From an uncultured Pseudomonadota bacterium (lineage in GTDB: Bacteria > Pseudomonadota > Gammaproteobacteria > Enterobacterales > Succinivibrionaceae), in NCBI GenBank assembly GCA_900317945.1, contig ONIT01000007.1:1-45820 (forward strand): a DNA stretch of 45,820 nt, written 5' to 3'. A program made the position numbers and the translations under genes. Each line of letters opens with the position of its first letter. The first letter of the stretch is position 1. Shown piece by piece: positions 16,883-24,642 of this stretch. The notes under the pieces are model-generated. The model made no database searches. It worked only from the letters and a program-made list of their open reading frames with translations, and had not been told where the DNA came from.

Positions 16883-17967
16883 TGGAACAACTTAAAGTAG
16901 ATCTCGGGAGCAGATCCTATCCGATCTTCATCGGGAGCGGAATCATGTCCGACCAGGACTGTTTCTCTCCCTATATAAGAGGCAGGGACGTGATGATTGT
17001 CTCTAACGATACCGTCGCTCCTCTTTATCTCAAACGCCTTGAGGAAACTCTCAAGGGCTACAACGTTCACTCCGTTATTCTGAAGGACGGCGAGCAGTAC
17101 AAGAACCTTGACGGGATCGAGAGCATCATCACAGAGCTTCTCCGTAGTGACGCCGGGCGCGATGTAACGCTTATAGCGCTTGGCGGCGGGGTTGTCGGTG
17201 ACATGACCGGCTTTGCCGCTGCCTGCTACCAGAGGGGAGTTGACTTCATTCAGTGCGCCACAACGCTCCTTGCCCACGTTGACTCATCGGTGGGCGGCAA
17301 GACCGGCGTAAACCATCCCCTCGGAAAGAACATGATTGGCGCCTTCCATCAGCCGAAGGCCGTTGTTATAGACACGGATACGCTTAAGACCCTCGACAGA
17401 AGGCAGCTCTCCGCGGGACTAGCCGAGGTCATAAAGTACGGAATCATGTGGGATGGCGAGTTTTTCAGCTATCTTGAGGAGAACATGGACAGAATCATGG
17501 CCCTCGACGAGGAGAGCCTCGTAAGGACCATCAGGACCTGCTGCTCAATAAAGGCAGAGGTTGTCCATGAGGATGAGCGCGAGAGCGGTGTAAGAGCCCT
17601 TCTCAACCTTGGCCACACCTTCGGTCATGCCATCGAGTGCCACGAGGGCTACGGCGTGTGGCTTCACGGTGAGGGTGTTGCCGCCGGCACGGCCTGCGCC
17701 GCCAGGGTCGCCGTGTACCTCGGCAGGATGAGCGAGGAGGACTTCGGCAGGATTACGGCGCTCCTTGAGCGCGCGTCGCTTCCCACTGAGGTTCCGGCCG
17801 ACATGAGCTATGACGTTTTCTATGAGAACATGATTCACGACAAGAAAGTCCGCAACGGCAGGATCCGCTATGTAATCCCTGACGGAATCGGCCATGCCGG
17901 TGTTCTTGATGACATTCCGGCTGAGCTTATCAGCCGTGCGATTGAAGATCTGAGGAAAAAATGCTGA
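16882..17967 (+). CDS. aroB: 3-dehydroquinate synthase
   Basis: A 361-residue NAD- and metal-dependent enzyme converting DAHP to 3-dehydroquinate, the second step of the shikimate pathway. Conserved blocks visible are GGGVVGDMTGFAAACYQRG (about 94-112), HVDSSVGGKTGVNHP (about 132-146), and the metal-binding GHTFGHAIE and HGEGVAAG. Length is normal. The start overlaps aroK by one base. The end overlaps damX by seven bases. Confidence 0.97.
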   Translation: MEQLKVDLGSRSYPIFIGSGIMSDQDCFSPYIRGRDVMIVSNDTVAPLYLKRLEETLKGYNVHSVILKDGEQYKNLDGIESIITELLRSDAGRDVTLIALGGGVVGDMTGFAAACYQRGVDFIQCATTLLAHVDSSVGGKTGVNHPLGKNMIGAFHQPKAVVIDTDTLKTLDRRQLSAGLAEVIKYGIMWDGEFFSYLEENMDRIMALDEESLVRTIRTCCSIKAEVVHEDERESGVRALLNLGHTFGHAIECHEGYGVWLHGEGVAAGTACAARVAVYLGRMSEEDFGRITALLERASLPTEVPADMSYDVFYENMIHDKKVRNGRIRYVIPDGIGHAGVLDDIPAELISRAIEDLRKKC

Positions 17968-19808
17968 TTATAGCCAGCCAGCGACTGCTGGCAAATAAAA
18001 TTGACGAGAAAGTCAGAACAGCCAGTTCAATGATCTACCTTTCCGGTGAGCACGGAAGCGGGCGTACCGTGATTTCCGAGATGGTCATCGGCGATCTCCA
18101 GGCACAGGGCATACAGACAGTCTACTGCGAGTGCCATCCAGGCGATGATCCGGCGAGAGCAAGGGAAATGGTGGTGAAGGGGCTGTTTCCTCCCGCAATC
18201 TTCGATCCGCAGGACCGCCTTACCAGCACCTGCCAGTACCTGGATTTCTCCGGCAAGAAGTTTTTCATTGTCATAGACTCTGCCGACTATCTGGGGCAGG
18301 TTTTTGCCTCCGAGCTCTTTGAGTTCTTCGCCGCCTACAAGGATATCTGCAGCATTTCCATAATGCTGACCGGCTCCGCGCCTGCGCAGCAGCTCTTTGA
18401 CGAGAAGAGCCGCGCCGCAGTAAGCGTCATGGAGATCGAGGCGCTCAAACAGGACGAGAAAAAGTATCTTGCTGAGAATTATTTAAGCAGATCCGGCAAC
18501 GGCAAGGACAAGCCGGATCCGAAAGTCATTGCAGACATTGTGTCCAAGTGCGGTCCTCTGCCCGGTGAAATCGTCAAAATGGTAGGTAACGTTATGTCAG
18601 ACAACTTAAACGGAAAATCCGATGCCTTCGGAGAGGGCATCGTTCCCGGAGCCGATTCTCCGCTTAACCGGAAGCCCGGTGACAGCTCAAGACTCGAAAG
18701 GCGCAGAGACAAGACCAAGATTATCCTGATCTGCGCAACAGCGCTGCTTGCCATTGCCATGATCGCCATTCTTATTCCTCTCCTCACCTCCGGCGGTGAG
18801 AAGAAGGCTCCGGCTCCCGAGCCTGTAGTAGTGCCCCAGGCAAAGATTTCCGGGCCTTCGGCAAATCCCCAGCCGGCAGCTCCCGCCGCACCTGCTCCCG
18901 TTCCGGAGAAGCCTGCTGCACCTGCGGCAGAGGCTCCCAAGCCTGCAGCTGAGACTCCTGCTCCCGCTGCTCCTGCGGCACCTGCAGCAGAGACTCCTGC
19001 TCAGCAGCCTTCCCAGCCTGCACCTGAGGCAGAGACACCCGCACAGTCCCAGAGCCCGGCACCTGCAGCAGAGGCTCCCAAGCCCGCGGCACCAGCTGCC
19101 GATAAGCCTGCTGTTCCTGAGAAGCCTGCCGCTCCTGAGCAGAAGAAAGAGCAGCCTATTCCTCTTACCGGAGCCAACGGCGAGAAGCTCCCCGGCGCAT
19201 CCTCAGTAGCACCTCTCAGAAAGCCCAATGAGGGCGCCGAGAAGAAGAGCGCTTCCGCTGATGATCAGAAGGCAGAGGCCGCTAGGAAGGAAGCTGAGGC
19301 AAAGGCCGCTAAAGCCAAGGCTGATGCCGAGAAGAAAGCGAAGGATGCTGAGGCCAAGGCCGCCAAAGCCAAGGCTGACGCCGAGGCAAAGGCCAGGGAG
19401 AAGGCCGCAGCTGCCCTGAAGACTGACAGCAAGGTCTCGGACGCCGCCAGGAAAGCTGAGGCTGACAGGCGCGCGAAGGCTGAGGGCGGAAAGACCTCTA
19501 ACCTCAAGGTCGGCCAGGTTGTTCCTTTCTCAGAAGTGCAGGGCGGCCGTGCGTCTGCTCCTGCCAAGCCTGCGTCAGGCGCTGCCTCCTCCACAGCCGG
19601 CAGGTATACCGTCCAGCTGTCAAGCTCCCGCGACTACCAGGAGCTGACCAAGATGCAGGCTCGCTGCCCTGAGACCTGCCGCATCAAGAAGGTCGGCAGC
19701 GGCACCTACAAGCTCTTCATGGGCTCCTATCCCGACAGGGAGTCGGCGAATGCCGCAAGGCAGAAGGCCACAGGCCTTGCCCACGATGCCTGGGTTACCA
19801 AGGAGTAA
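17961..19808 (+). CDS. damX: DamX-like cell-division protein (ATPase-like N-domain, TM, SPOR domain)
   Basis: A 615-residue protein. Residues 1 to about 200 resemble an AAA-type P-loop domain, but its Walker A reads GEHGSGRT (29-36), with Arg in place of the usual Lys. A membrane segment spans about 252-275. A Pro/Ala-rich stretch (about 280-400) and a Lys/Ala/Glu helical region with a 54-bp DNA repeat (about 430-500) lead to a C-terminal SPOR domain (about 547-615, YTVQLSSS to AHDAWVTKE). SPOR domains bind denuded septal peptidoglycan, so a division role is expected. Position after aroB is the standard damX site. The 7-base overlap suggests coupling. Confidence 0.88.
   Translation: MLIIASQRLLANKIDEKVRTASSMIYLSGEHGSGRTVISEMVIGDLQAQGIQTVYCECHPGDDPARAREMVVKGLFPPAIFDPQDRLTSTCQYLDFSGKKFFIVIDSADYLGQVFASELFEFFAAYKDICSISIMLTGSAPAQQLFDEKSRAAVSVMEIEALKQDEKKYLAENYLSRSGNGKDKPDPKVIADIVSKCGPLPGEIVKMVGNVMSDNLNGKSDAFGEGIVPGADSPLNRKPGDSSRLERRRDKTKIILICATALLAIAMIAILIPLLTSGGEKKAPAPEPVVVPQAKISGPSANPQPAAPAAPAPVPEKPAAPAAEAPKPAAETPAPAAPAAPAAETPAQQPSQPAPEAETPAQSQSPAPAAEAPKPAAPAADKPAVPEKPAAPEQKKEQPIPLTGANGEKLPGASSVAPLRKPNEGAEKKSASADDQKAEAARKEAEAKAAKAKADAEKKAKDAEAKAAKAKADAEAKAREKAAAALKTDSKVSDAARKAEADRRAKAEGGKTSNLKVGQVVPFSEVQGGRASAPAKPASGAASSTAGRYTVQLSSSRDYQELTKMQARCPETCRIKKVGSGTYKLFMGSYPDRESANAARQKATGLAHDAWVTKE
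19293..19400 (+). repeat. Two 54-bp repeats encoding an Ala/Lys helix in damX
   Basis: The unit encoding AEAKAAKAKADAEKKAKD (18 residues) begins near 19293 and recurs near 19347 with a few synonymous and nonsynonymous changes. In-frame repeats of this kind change length readily by slippage or recombination. Confidence 0.7.
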
Positions 19809-19827
19809 GACTTCAGACGATGTTCCG

Positions 19828-19853
19828 AGAGCCGCTTCTGCGGCTCTTATTTT
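19828..19853 (+). terminator. Terminator after damX
   Basis: AGAGCCGC (19828-19835), a TTCT loop and GCGGCTCT (19840-19847) are followed by TATTTT. The 8-bp perfect stem lies 20 bp after the damX stop and before rpe. rpe is therefore probably transcribed partly by readthrough or from its own weak promoter in the 40-bp gap. Confidence 0.85.
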
Positions 19854-19892
19854 CATAAGTTTCCCTTTTGTCTCACACACGAGAAAAATCCT

Positions 19893-20567
19893 ATGTCCCG
19901 GAAATATCTTATTGCTCCCTCAATCCTCTCGGCTGACTTCTCAAGGCTCGGAGACGAGGTAAGGGATGTCCTCAAGGCAGGCGCCGACGTCATACACGTT
20001 GATGTCATGGACAACCACTATGTTCCAAACCTTACCATCGGACCTCTTGTGGTAAAAGCGCTCAGGAAGTGCGGCATCGATGCTCCGCTTGACTGCCACC
20101 TGATGACCTCGCCTGTTGACTCGCTGGTTGAGATGTTCGCTGAGGCAGGCGCCTCCTACATCACCTTCCACCCCGAGGCATCCGCCCATCCTGACCGCAC
20201 GCTGAGCCTCATAAAGAGCTTCGGCCTGAAGTGCGGCCTGGTCCTCAATCCCGCCACCTCACCCGAATGGCTGCGCTACGAGATGGAAAGGCTCGACATC
20301 ATCATGCTGATGTCAGTCAACCCAGGCTTCGGCGGGCAGAGCTTCATTCCCGGCACTCTCCAAAAGCTCCGTGAGGTTAGGAAGATGATCGACGACTCCG
20401 GCCGCGACATCAGGCTTGAGGTTGACGGAGGTGTGAAGACTGCCAACATCAGGGAAATCGCTGAGGCAGGCGCCGACATGTTCGTTGCCGGCTCCGCCAT
20501 CTTCGGCGCCGATGACTACGGCAGGGTAATTTCAGAAATGCGCGCGAGACTCGGAGGTGAGATTTGA
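19893..20567 (+). CDS. rpe: Ribulose-phosphate 3-epimerase
   Basis: A 224-residue TIM-barrel enzyme interconverting ribulose 5-phosphate and xylulose 5-phosphate in the pentose phosphate pathway. Motifs are [13 protein letters not shown] at the N-terminus, [17 protein letters not shown] (about 35-51) with metal-binding His and Asp, [14 protein letters not shown] (about 142-155) and EVDGGV (about 174-179). It follows damX directly. In many gammaproteobacteria a dam methylase gene lies between them, and it is absent here. gph overlaps the stop. Confidence 0.97.
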   Translation: MSRKYLIAPSILSADFSRLGDEVRDVLKAGADVIHVDVMDNHYVPNLTIGPLVVKALRKCGIDAPLDCHLMTSPVDSLVEMFAEAGASYITFHPEASAHPDRTLSLIKSFGLKCGLVLNPATSPEWLRYEMERLDIIMLMSVNPGFGGQSFIPGTLQKLREVRKMIDDSGRDIRLEVDGGVKTANIREIAEAGADMFVAGSAIFGADDYGRVISEMRARLGGEI

Positions 20568-21229
20568 AGAGCTGCTTCCTTTTTGACGTAGACGGCACCG
20601 TAGCGGACACCGTGCCGCAGATGGCAATCAGCATCAGAAACAGCTTCTCAGCGCTCGGACGTGACTATCCCCCCGAGAGCGAGGTGCGCGGCTATGTGGG
20701 CAACGGGCTCGACAAGCTGGTTCTCCGCTCGATGAAGAGGGATTTCAATGCGGACTACTCTGACTTCAGCGATGAGGAGTTCGGAAAGTTCAAAAAGGCC
20801 TACTCCGAGGAGTACATGCGCCAGATCACCGGCAACTACACGCTGTTCCCTGGTGTTGCCGAGACGGTCAGGAAGCTCAAGGCCATGGGCAAGATGCTTG
20901 GCATCGTCACGAACAAGCCCCAGCCATATATCGAGCCATTCCTCAGGAGCGCCGGCATATTCGAGTGCTTTGACTTCACGCTTGGGGGCGGAGTGATCAA
21001 AGAGAAGAAGCCGAGCCCTGCTCCTATTCTCTATGCCATGGAGAAGATGGGAGCAAAGCCTGAGGAGACTGTCATGGTCGGCGACTCCTCAAACGACATC
21101 CTTGCCGCAAAGGCCGCGGGAGTCTCGTCGGTAGGCCTCACCTACGGCTACAATTACGGGCATGATATCGGCGAGTTCGGTCCCGATCTCGTTACAGGGA
21201 ATTTCAGCGACGTGCTGAAGCTTGCCTGA
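20564..21229 (+). CDS. gph: Phosphoglycolate phosphatase (HAD family)
   Basis: A 221-residue HAD-superfamily hydrolase with motif [11 protein letters not shown] (residues 6-15), motif II region IVTNKP, a Lys in EKKPSP, and motif [15 protein letters not shown]. It dephosphorylates 2-phosphoglycolate arising from DNA repair. The start is TTG at 20564, overlapping the rpe stop by four bases, with a strong SD GGAGGTGAG just upstream. The rpe-gph pair is the usual arrangement. As with any HAD protein, substrate assignment rests on context. Confidence 0.9.
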   Translation: MKSCFLFDVDGTVADTVPQMAISIRNSFSALGRDYPPESEVRGYVGNGLDKLVLRSMKRDFNADYSDFSDEEFGKFKKAYSEEYMRQITGNYTLFPGVAETVRKLKAMGKMLGIVTNKPQPYIEPFLRSAGIFECFDFTLGGGVIKEKKPSPAPILYAMEKMGAKPEETVMVGDSSNDILAAKAAGVSSVGLTYGYNYGHDIGEFGPDLVTGNFSDVLKLA

Positions 21230-21255
21230 CCCAGTGCCTTGCAGGGCACGTCAGG
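21225..21255. other. Palindrome between convergent gph and thiL
   Basis: CCTGAC (21225-21230) pairs with GTCAGG (21250-21255), and inside it GTGCC pairs with GGCAC around a short loop. No T-run follows on either strand, so it may be a pause or 3'-end structure rather than a strong terminator. It covers the gph stop codon and the short gap to thiL. Confidence 0.4.
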
Positions 21256-21267
21256 TCAGATCGCGGC

Positions 21268-22224
21268 TTACTGCTCCCTGAAATGGTTCCAGCCGTCAGG
21301 CACCACTGACGGCACTCCATCAAGGAGGTACTCAATCCTCCCTGTCCCGGTTATCCTGCCTATTGCCGTTATCCCGGTCTTTGCGAGAGCCGGGATTTTC
21401 CCTGCCTTTCTGAAATTCTCCTCTGAGATGGTGAAGAGAAGCTCATAGTCTCCCCCTCCCGAGGCAGCCAGGTCAGTCTTTCTCTTCATCGGAAGCGAGG
21501 CGAGAGCCGGGGAGAACGGAAGATGCTCAAGGCTGACTGATGCCCCGAGACCGCCGTTCAGAAGATGCCTGAGATCTGACGTAATTCCGTCGGAGATGTC
21601 GAGCATCGAGCTCGCAAGTCCCCGGAGGGCGATTCCTTCACTAATTCTTGCCTGAGGACGCTCCAGGCGCCTCCTAGCCTCCTCCCACGAAGGATGATCC
21701 ACCGTAACTCTTCCGCTATAGGAGTCCTCTACGGCAAGAGCAGCGGCTCCCAGAGTCCCTGTTACCGCGATTATGTCTCCTTCCCTAGCGGAGTCCCTTC
21801 TTACCGCAGTGCCTTCTGGCAGCGTGCCAAGAGCAGTTACGGCAATGCTGAGAGGCCCCCGCGACATATTGCCGCCCGCGAGGAAAGCATTGTTCCGCTC
21901 CAGATCCTCCTTCAGTGATTCGGAGAACGGAACTATGAAGCTCTCATCAGGAGATGGCAGTACAAGAGAGAGGAAAATGCAGAAGGGCTCCGCGCCCATT
22001 GCGGCAAGATCAGAGAGATTTACCTCAACTGCCTTTATGCCGAGTGACTCGGGCGAGGTGCCTTTGAAGAAATGGACTCCCTCCACGATGGAGTCAGTGG
22101 TGACTGCCATCTCCTTTTGCGGAGGGCAGCGGAAGACCGCGCAGTCATCGCCGTTGGGCACTGAGAGGCGGCCGCGATCATCCTGTATGAAGTATTTCCC
22201 GATCAGGGAAAACTCATCGCTCAT
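21268..22224 (-). CDS. thiL: Thiamine-monophosphate kinase
   Basis: A 318-residue ATP-dependent kinase of the PurM/ThiL fold that makes thiamine pyrophosphate from thiamine monophosphate. Recognisable parts are FSLIGKYF at the N-terminus, NGDDCAVF (the metal/substrate Asp pair), VEGVHF, VNLSDLAAMGAEP and the C-terminal GGGDYELLFT. It overlaps nusB by four bases (ATGA) and is the last gene of the ribE-ribH-nusB-thiL run. Length is normal. Confidence 0.95.
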   Translation of the reverse strand: MSDEFSLIGKYFIQDDRGRLSVPNGDDCAVFRCPPQKEMAVTTDSIVEGVHFFKGTSPESLGIKAVEVNLSDLAAMGAEPFCIFLSLVLPSPDESFIVPFSESLKEDLERNNAFLAGGNMSRGPLSIAVTALGTLPEGTAVRRDSAREGDIIAVTGTLGAAALAVEDSYSGRVTVDHPSWEEARRRLERPQARISEGIALRGLASSMLDISDGITSDLRHLLNGGLGASVSLEHLPFSPALASLPMKRKTDLAASGGGDYELLFTISEENFRKAGKIPALAKTGITAIGRITGTGRIEYLLDGVPSVVPDGWNHFREQ

Positions 22225-23144
22225 TCAGCGCTGCCGTCAGAGGGAGTCTTTCTCTCGCCGCGTGCTTTCCAGGGGCCGGAGGGGCGCTTTCTGTCAGAAG
22301 GGCGGTGATCCTTCCTGAAGCCGGATCTGAATCCGCCTTCCTTGCCGGATGACTCACCGTCCTCGCCGCTCTTTCCGCCGGCAGGGCGCTTTCCTTTCCT
22401 GAAGGAGGAGTCAGAATGCTTCCTGAAGGAAGGCCTGCCTTCTCCGCTCCTTCCGTGCTCCCTGCGTTCCCCGGAGAATGATCTGCTTCTGCTCCGGCGT
22501 CCCGGAGAGTTGGGATCAAGGCTCATGGGCTTGGGCCTGCTCTCAACGTCTGCTGAAGGCTCTGCGTCTTCGGCCGCACCGTCTGCGGATTGCTCATCAG
22601 AGGCGTCAGATGAGGAGGAAGCAGATTTGACTGCATTCACTGCGGGTTCTTCCTCAGCGGAAGGTTCCTCTGCTGCAGCCTCTGAATCTGCCTCCTCATG
22701 GGAAGCACCCTCTGCGCTATCTCCCTTGAGGTGGAGCGCCTTGGAGACGACCTTGTCCAGGACGCCGTTTACAAAGCGATGGCTTTCCTCTGCGGCGAAG
22801 GCCTTGGCGAGGTTAACCGCCTCATTGATGACAACCTTGTAGGGCACCTCAGCGGAGAGCCTCAGGAGCTCATAGCAGGCAAGCCTCAGAATAGCCCTGT
22901 CGACCTGATCAAGATCCTCGGTGCTTCGCTTCTCAAGGAACCTCCTGTAAAGGCTGTCAAGCTCCTCATGCTCCGCGACGACGCCGTCGAAGAGGCGGTC
23001 AAAATATTCCCAGTCGACGTTCTTGCATTCCGGATCGGAGCTGAACTGGGCCTTGATCGATGACGGCAGGTCACCGGTCATCTGCCACTGATAGATGGCC
23101 TGCATGGCAGTGCGCCTGGCCATGGTACGCTGAAAGGGTTTCAT
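22221..23144 (-). CDS. nusB: NusB antitermination factor with long charged C-terminal extension
   Basis: A 307-residue protein. Residues 1-141 are a complete NusB (RTMARRTAMQAIYQWQ, DQVDRAILRLACYELL, PYKVVINEAVNLAKAF, HRFVNGVLDKV). NusB binds NusE/S10 and boxA RNA for rRNA antitermination. Standard NusB ends near residue 140. Here about 165 more residues follow in frame: an acidic segment (about 142-202, Glu/Asp/Ala/Ser) and then a basic Arg/Ser/Gly/Lys segment (about 203-307) with repeated FRK motifs and RSRSRS. The tail looks disordered and may bind nucleic acid. It overlaps thiL by four bases, so the extended frame is maintained to the next gene. Confidence 0.93.
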   Translation of the reverse strand: MKPFQRTMARRTAMQAIYQWQMTGDLPSSIKAQFSSDPECKNVDWEYFDRLFDGVVAEHEELDSLYRRFLEKRSTEDLDQVDRAILRLACYELLRLSAEVPYKVVINEAVNLAKAFAAEESHRFVNGVLDKVVSKALHLKGDSAEGASHEEADSEAAAEEPSAEEEPAVNAVKSASSSSDASDEQSADGAAEDAEPSADVESRPKPMSLDPNSPGRRSRSRSFSGERREHGRSGEGRPSFRKHSDSSFRKGKRPAGGKSGEDGESSGKEGGFRSGFRKDHRPSDRKRPSGPWKARGERKTPSDGSAE

Positions 23145-23148
23145 CAGG

Positions 23149-23625
23149 CTAGCCTATATTCTTAAGGTTGTTGAGGACGTTGATCATCTCAAGAGAGGAG
23201 AGCGCTGCCTCTGATCCCTTGTTGCCGGCCTTTGAGCCTGCTCTCTGTACAGCCTGCTCGATAGTGTCGCAGGTGAGGACGCCGAACGAAACAGGAACAT
23301 TGGAGCCCAGCATGGTCTGGGTAAGTCCCTTGGCGCACTCGTTGGCAACAATCTCGAAGTGGTAGGTTGCTCCGCGGATGACGCAGCCAAGAGCAATCAC
23401 CGCGTCGAACTTCTTCGACTCTGCAAGCCTTTTGACGGTCAGAGGGATCTCAATAGCACCGGGAACGCGGATGCAGGTGATGTTGTCCGGATTTACCTGT
23501 CCCTGGCGAAGGAGAGTGTCTTCCGCGCCTTCAAGAAGGCGCTCGGTGATAAAGCTGTTGAATCTTGATACGACAATGGCTATTTTGGCTTCCGGGCAGG
23601 GAAGGCAGCCTTCGATGGTTTTCAT
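23149..23625 (-). CDS. ribH: 6,7-dimethyl-8-ribityllumazine synthase
   Basis: A 158-residue protein from ATG 23625 (AGAGGA SD six bases upstream); an in-frame start at 23676 adds residues not seen in the family. Motifs are [46 protein letters not shown] and NKGSEAA. It condenses the pyrimidine-dione with dihydroxybutanone phosphate to form lumazine, usually as a 60-mer or pentamer. nusB follows after four bases, the common ribH-nusB linkage. Confidence 0.96.
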   Translation of the reverse strand: MKTIEGCLPCPEAKIAIVVSRFNSFITERLLEGAEDTLLRQGQVNPDNITCIRVPGAIEIPLTVKRLAESKKFDAVIALGCVIRGATYHFEIVANECAKGLTQTMLGSNVPVSFGVLTCDTIEQAVQRAGSKAGNKGSEAALSSLEMINVLNNLKNIG

Positions 23626-23738
23626 GGCAAATCCTCTTTCGGTCAAACAGACTGAGTCTGTGCAGTTCAGGCTCACATGATAATTTGACAGGGCAGTTTT
23701 TGCAAACGCCGCGGGCTTACGGGAGCATATTTCAGGGA

Positions 23739-24425
23739 TCAGAAGAAGCCGTTCTCACCCAGCATCTCCATGGTGAGCCCGCCTGTTGCTGGTTTATTCA
23801 CACTGGCAGCGCTTTCTGAAGTGGCAGACTCTCCCTGCATGGAGAGGATCCTCGCAACATACCTGGCGAGCACGTCAACCTCCAGGTTGAGCCTCGTGCC
23901 GGGGCGCCAGAGCGAGATGTTGGTCGCGCGCATCGTGTGGGGAATTATCGTCAGCCTGAAGGTGTCCCCTTCCGTATCATTGACGGTAAGGCTGATCCCC
24001 GAGACCGCGATGGAGCCCTTTTTCGCGATGTACATCATGAGCTCATGCGGCGCCTCGATGACAAAGTCCGTGCCGGCCTCGCCTCCCGTAATGCTCCTGA
24101 CGGTGCCGGTACCGTCGACATGCCCGGTTACGATATGGCCGCCCATCCGGCTCTCAGGCTTCAGCGCCTGCTCGAGGTTTACCGTGTCGCCGGGGCAGAG
24201 GAGACCAGCTGCCGTGAGATCGCGGGTCTCGTGGGAGACATCTGCGGTGAATATGCTGCCGCGGATCGATGTCGCCGTGAGGCATATGCCGTTTACCGCG
24301 ATGGAGTCCCCCTCTTTTGCGTTCCGGAGATCAAGCGCCCCGGCATTGATGGTAAGAGCCATGCCGCCGTTCACGGACCTGATTCCTGCTACTGTGCCTG
24401 TGCACTCAACTATTCCGGTAAACAT
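23739..24425 (-). CDS. ribE: Riboflavin synthase, alpha subunit
   Basis: A 228-residue protein beginning [12 protein letters not shown], the universal N-terminus of this family, so ATG 24425 is preferred (GGAGAG upstream) over the in-frame start at 24485. It has two duplicated lumazine-binding beta-barrels (VNGICLTA in the first, [10 protein letters not shown] in the second) and [13 protein letters not shown]. It dismutates two lumazines to riboflavin. It heads the minus-strand operon, with a 113-bp gap to ribH. I see no FMN riboswitch upstream. The E. coli name is ribC or ribE depending on usage. Confidence 0.95.
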   Translation of the reverse strand: MFTGIVECTGTVAGIRSVNGGMALTINAGALDLRNAKEGDSIAVNGICLTATSIRGSIFTADVSHETRDLTAAGLLCPGDTVNLEQALKPESRMGGHIVTGHVDGTGTVRSITGGEAGTDFVIEAPHELMMYIAKKGSIAVSGISLTVNDTEGDTFRLTIIPHTMRATNISLWRPGTRLNLEVDVLARYVARILSMQGESATSESAASVNKPATGGLTMEMLGENGFF

Positions 24426-24642
24426 CTGCTCTCCGAACTGAACTGGGATCAGCGCTGATTCAGCAGCTGCTGAAAGGTTTGTCAAATTTTTGCGCGATTT
24501 TTTAACTTTTTTTTTGATATTTTGATTATACGCCTTAAAATAAGGTTATTGTGTGCGGCATCGGCCGCACTTGAGTTATCAACGGAGACGCTGGCAGCGT
24601 CTGAATACGGAGATCGGATCAACAGGATCTGTTAGTTTGCTT
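24426..24642 (+). promoter_or_regulatory. Divergent ribE/fkpA-like promoter region and structured leader
   Basis: An AT-rich core holds possible sigma-70 elements for the plus strand: TTGATA (24514-24519), 16 bases, TAAAAT (24536-24541). The presumed 5' leader then holds three consecutive palindromes: GTGCGGC/GCCGCAC (24553-24570), GACGCT/AGCGTC (24587-24601) and AGATC/GATCT (24611-24630). They end just before the lipoprotein start and could control its translation. Confidence 0.45.

Noticed and set aside
18811..19160. Pro/Ala-rich repeated stretch in damX considered as a CRISPR-like or satellite repeat
   Set aside because: The repetition is codon-level low complexity (PAAPAAP-type protein sequence) within an open frame, with no regular spacers.
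22342..22842. 166-residue plus-strand frame opposite the NusB tail
   Set aside because: I considered whether the NusB tail might instead be a gene on the other strand. This frame lacks an SD and promoter, while the NusB frame is continuous and coupled to thiL, so the tail is preferred.
23626..24500. FMN riboswitch ahead of ribE or ribH
   Set aside because: I looked for the conserved multi-helix FMN element upstream of both genes and saw no matching conserved sequence blocks. The leaders are too short.
24553..24642. Longer FKBP protein starting at 24553
   Set aside because: The added 30 residues are Arg-rich, precede the lipoprotein signal, and would be translated through hairpins. The signal peptide needs to be N-terminal.
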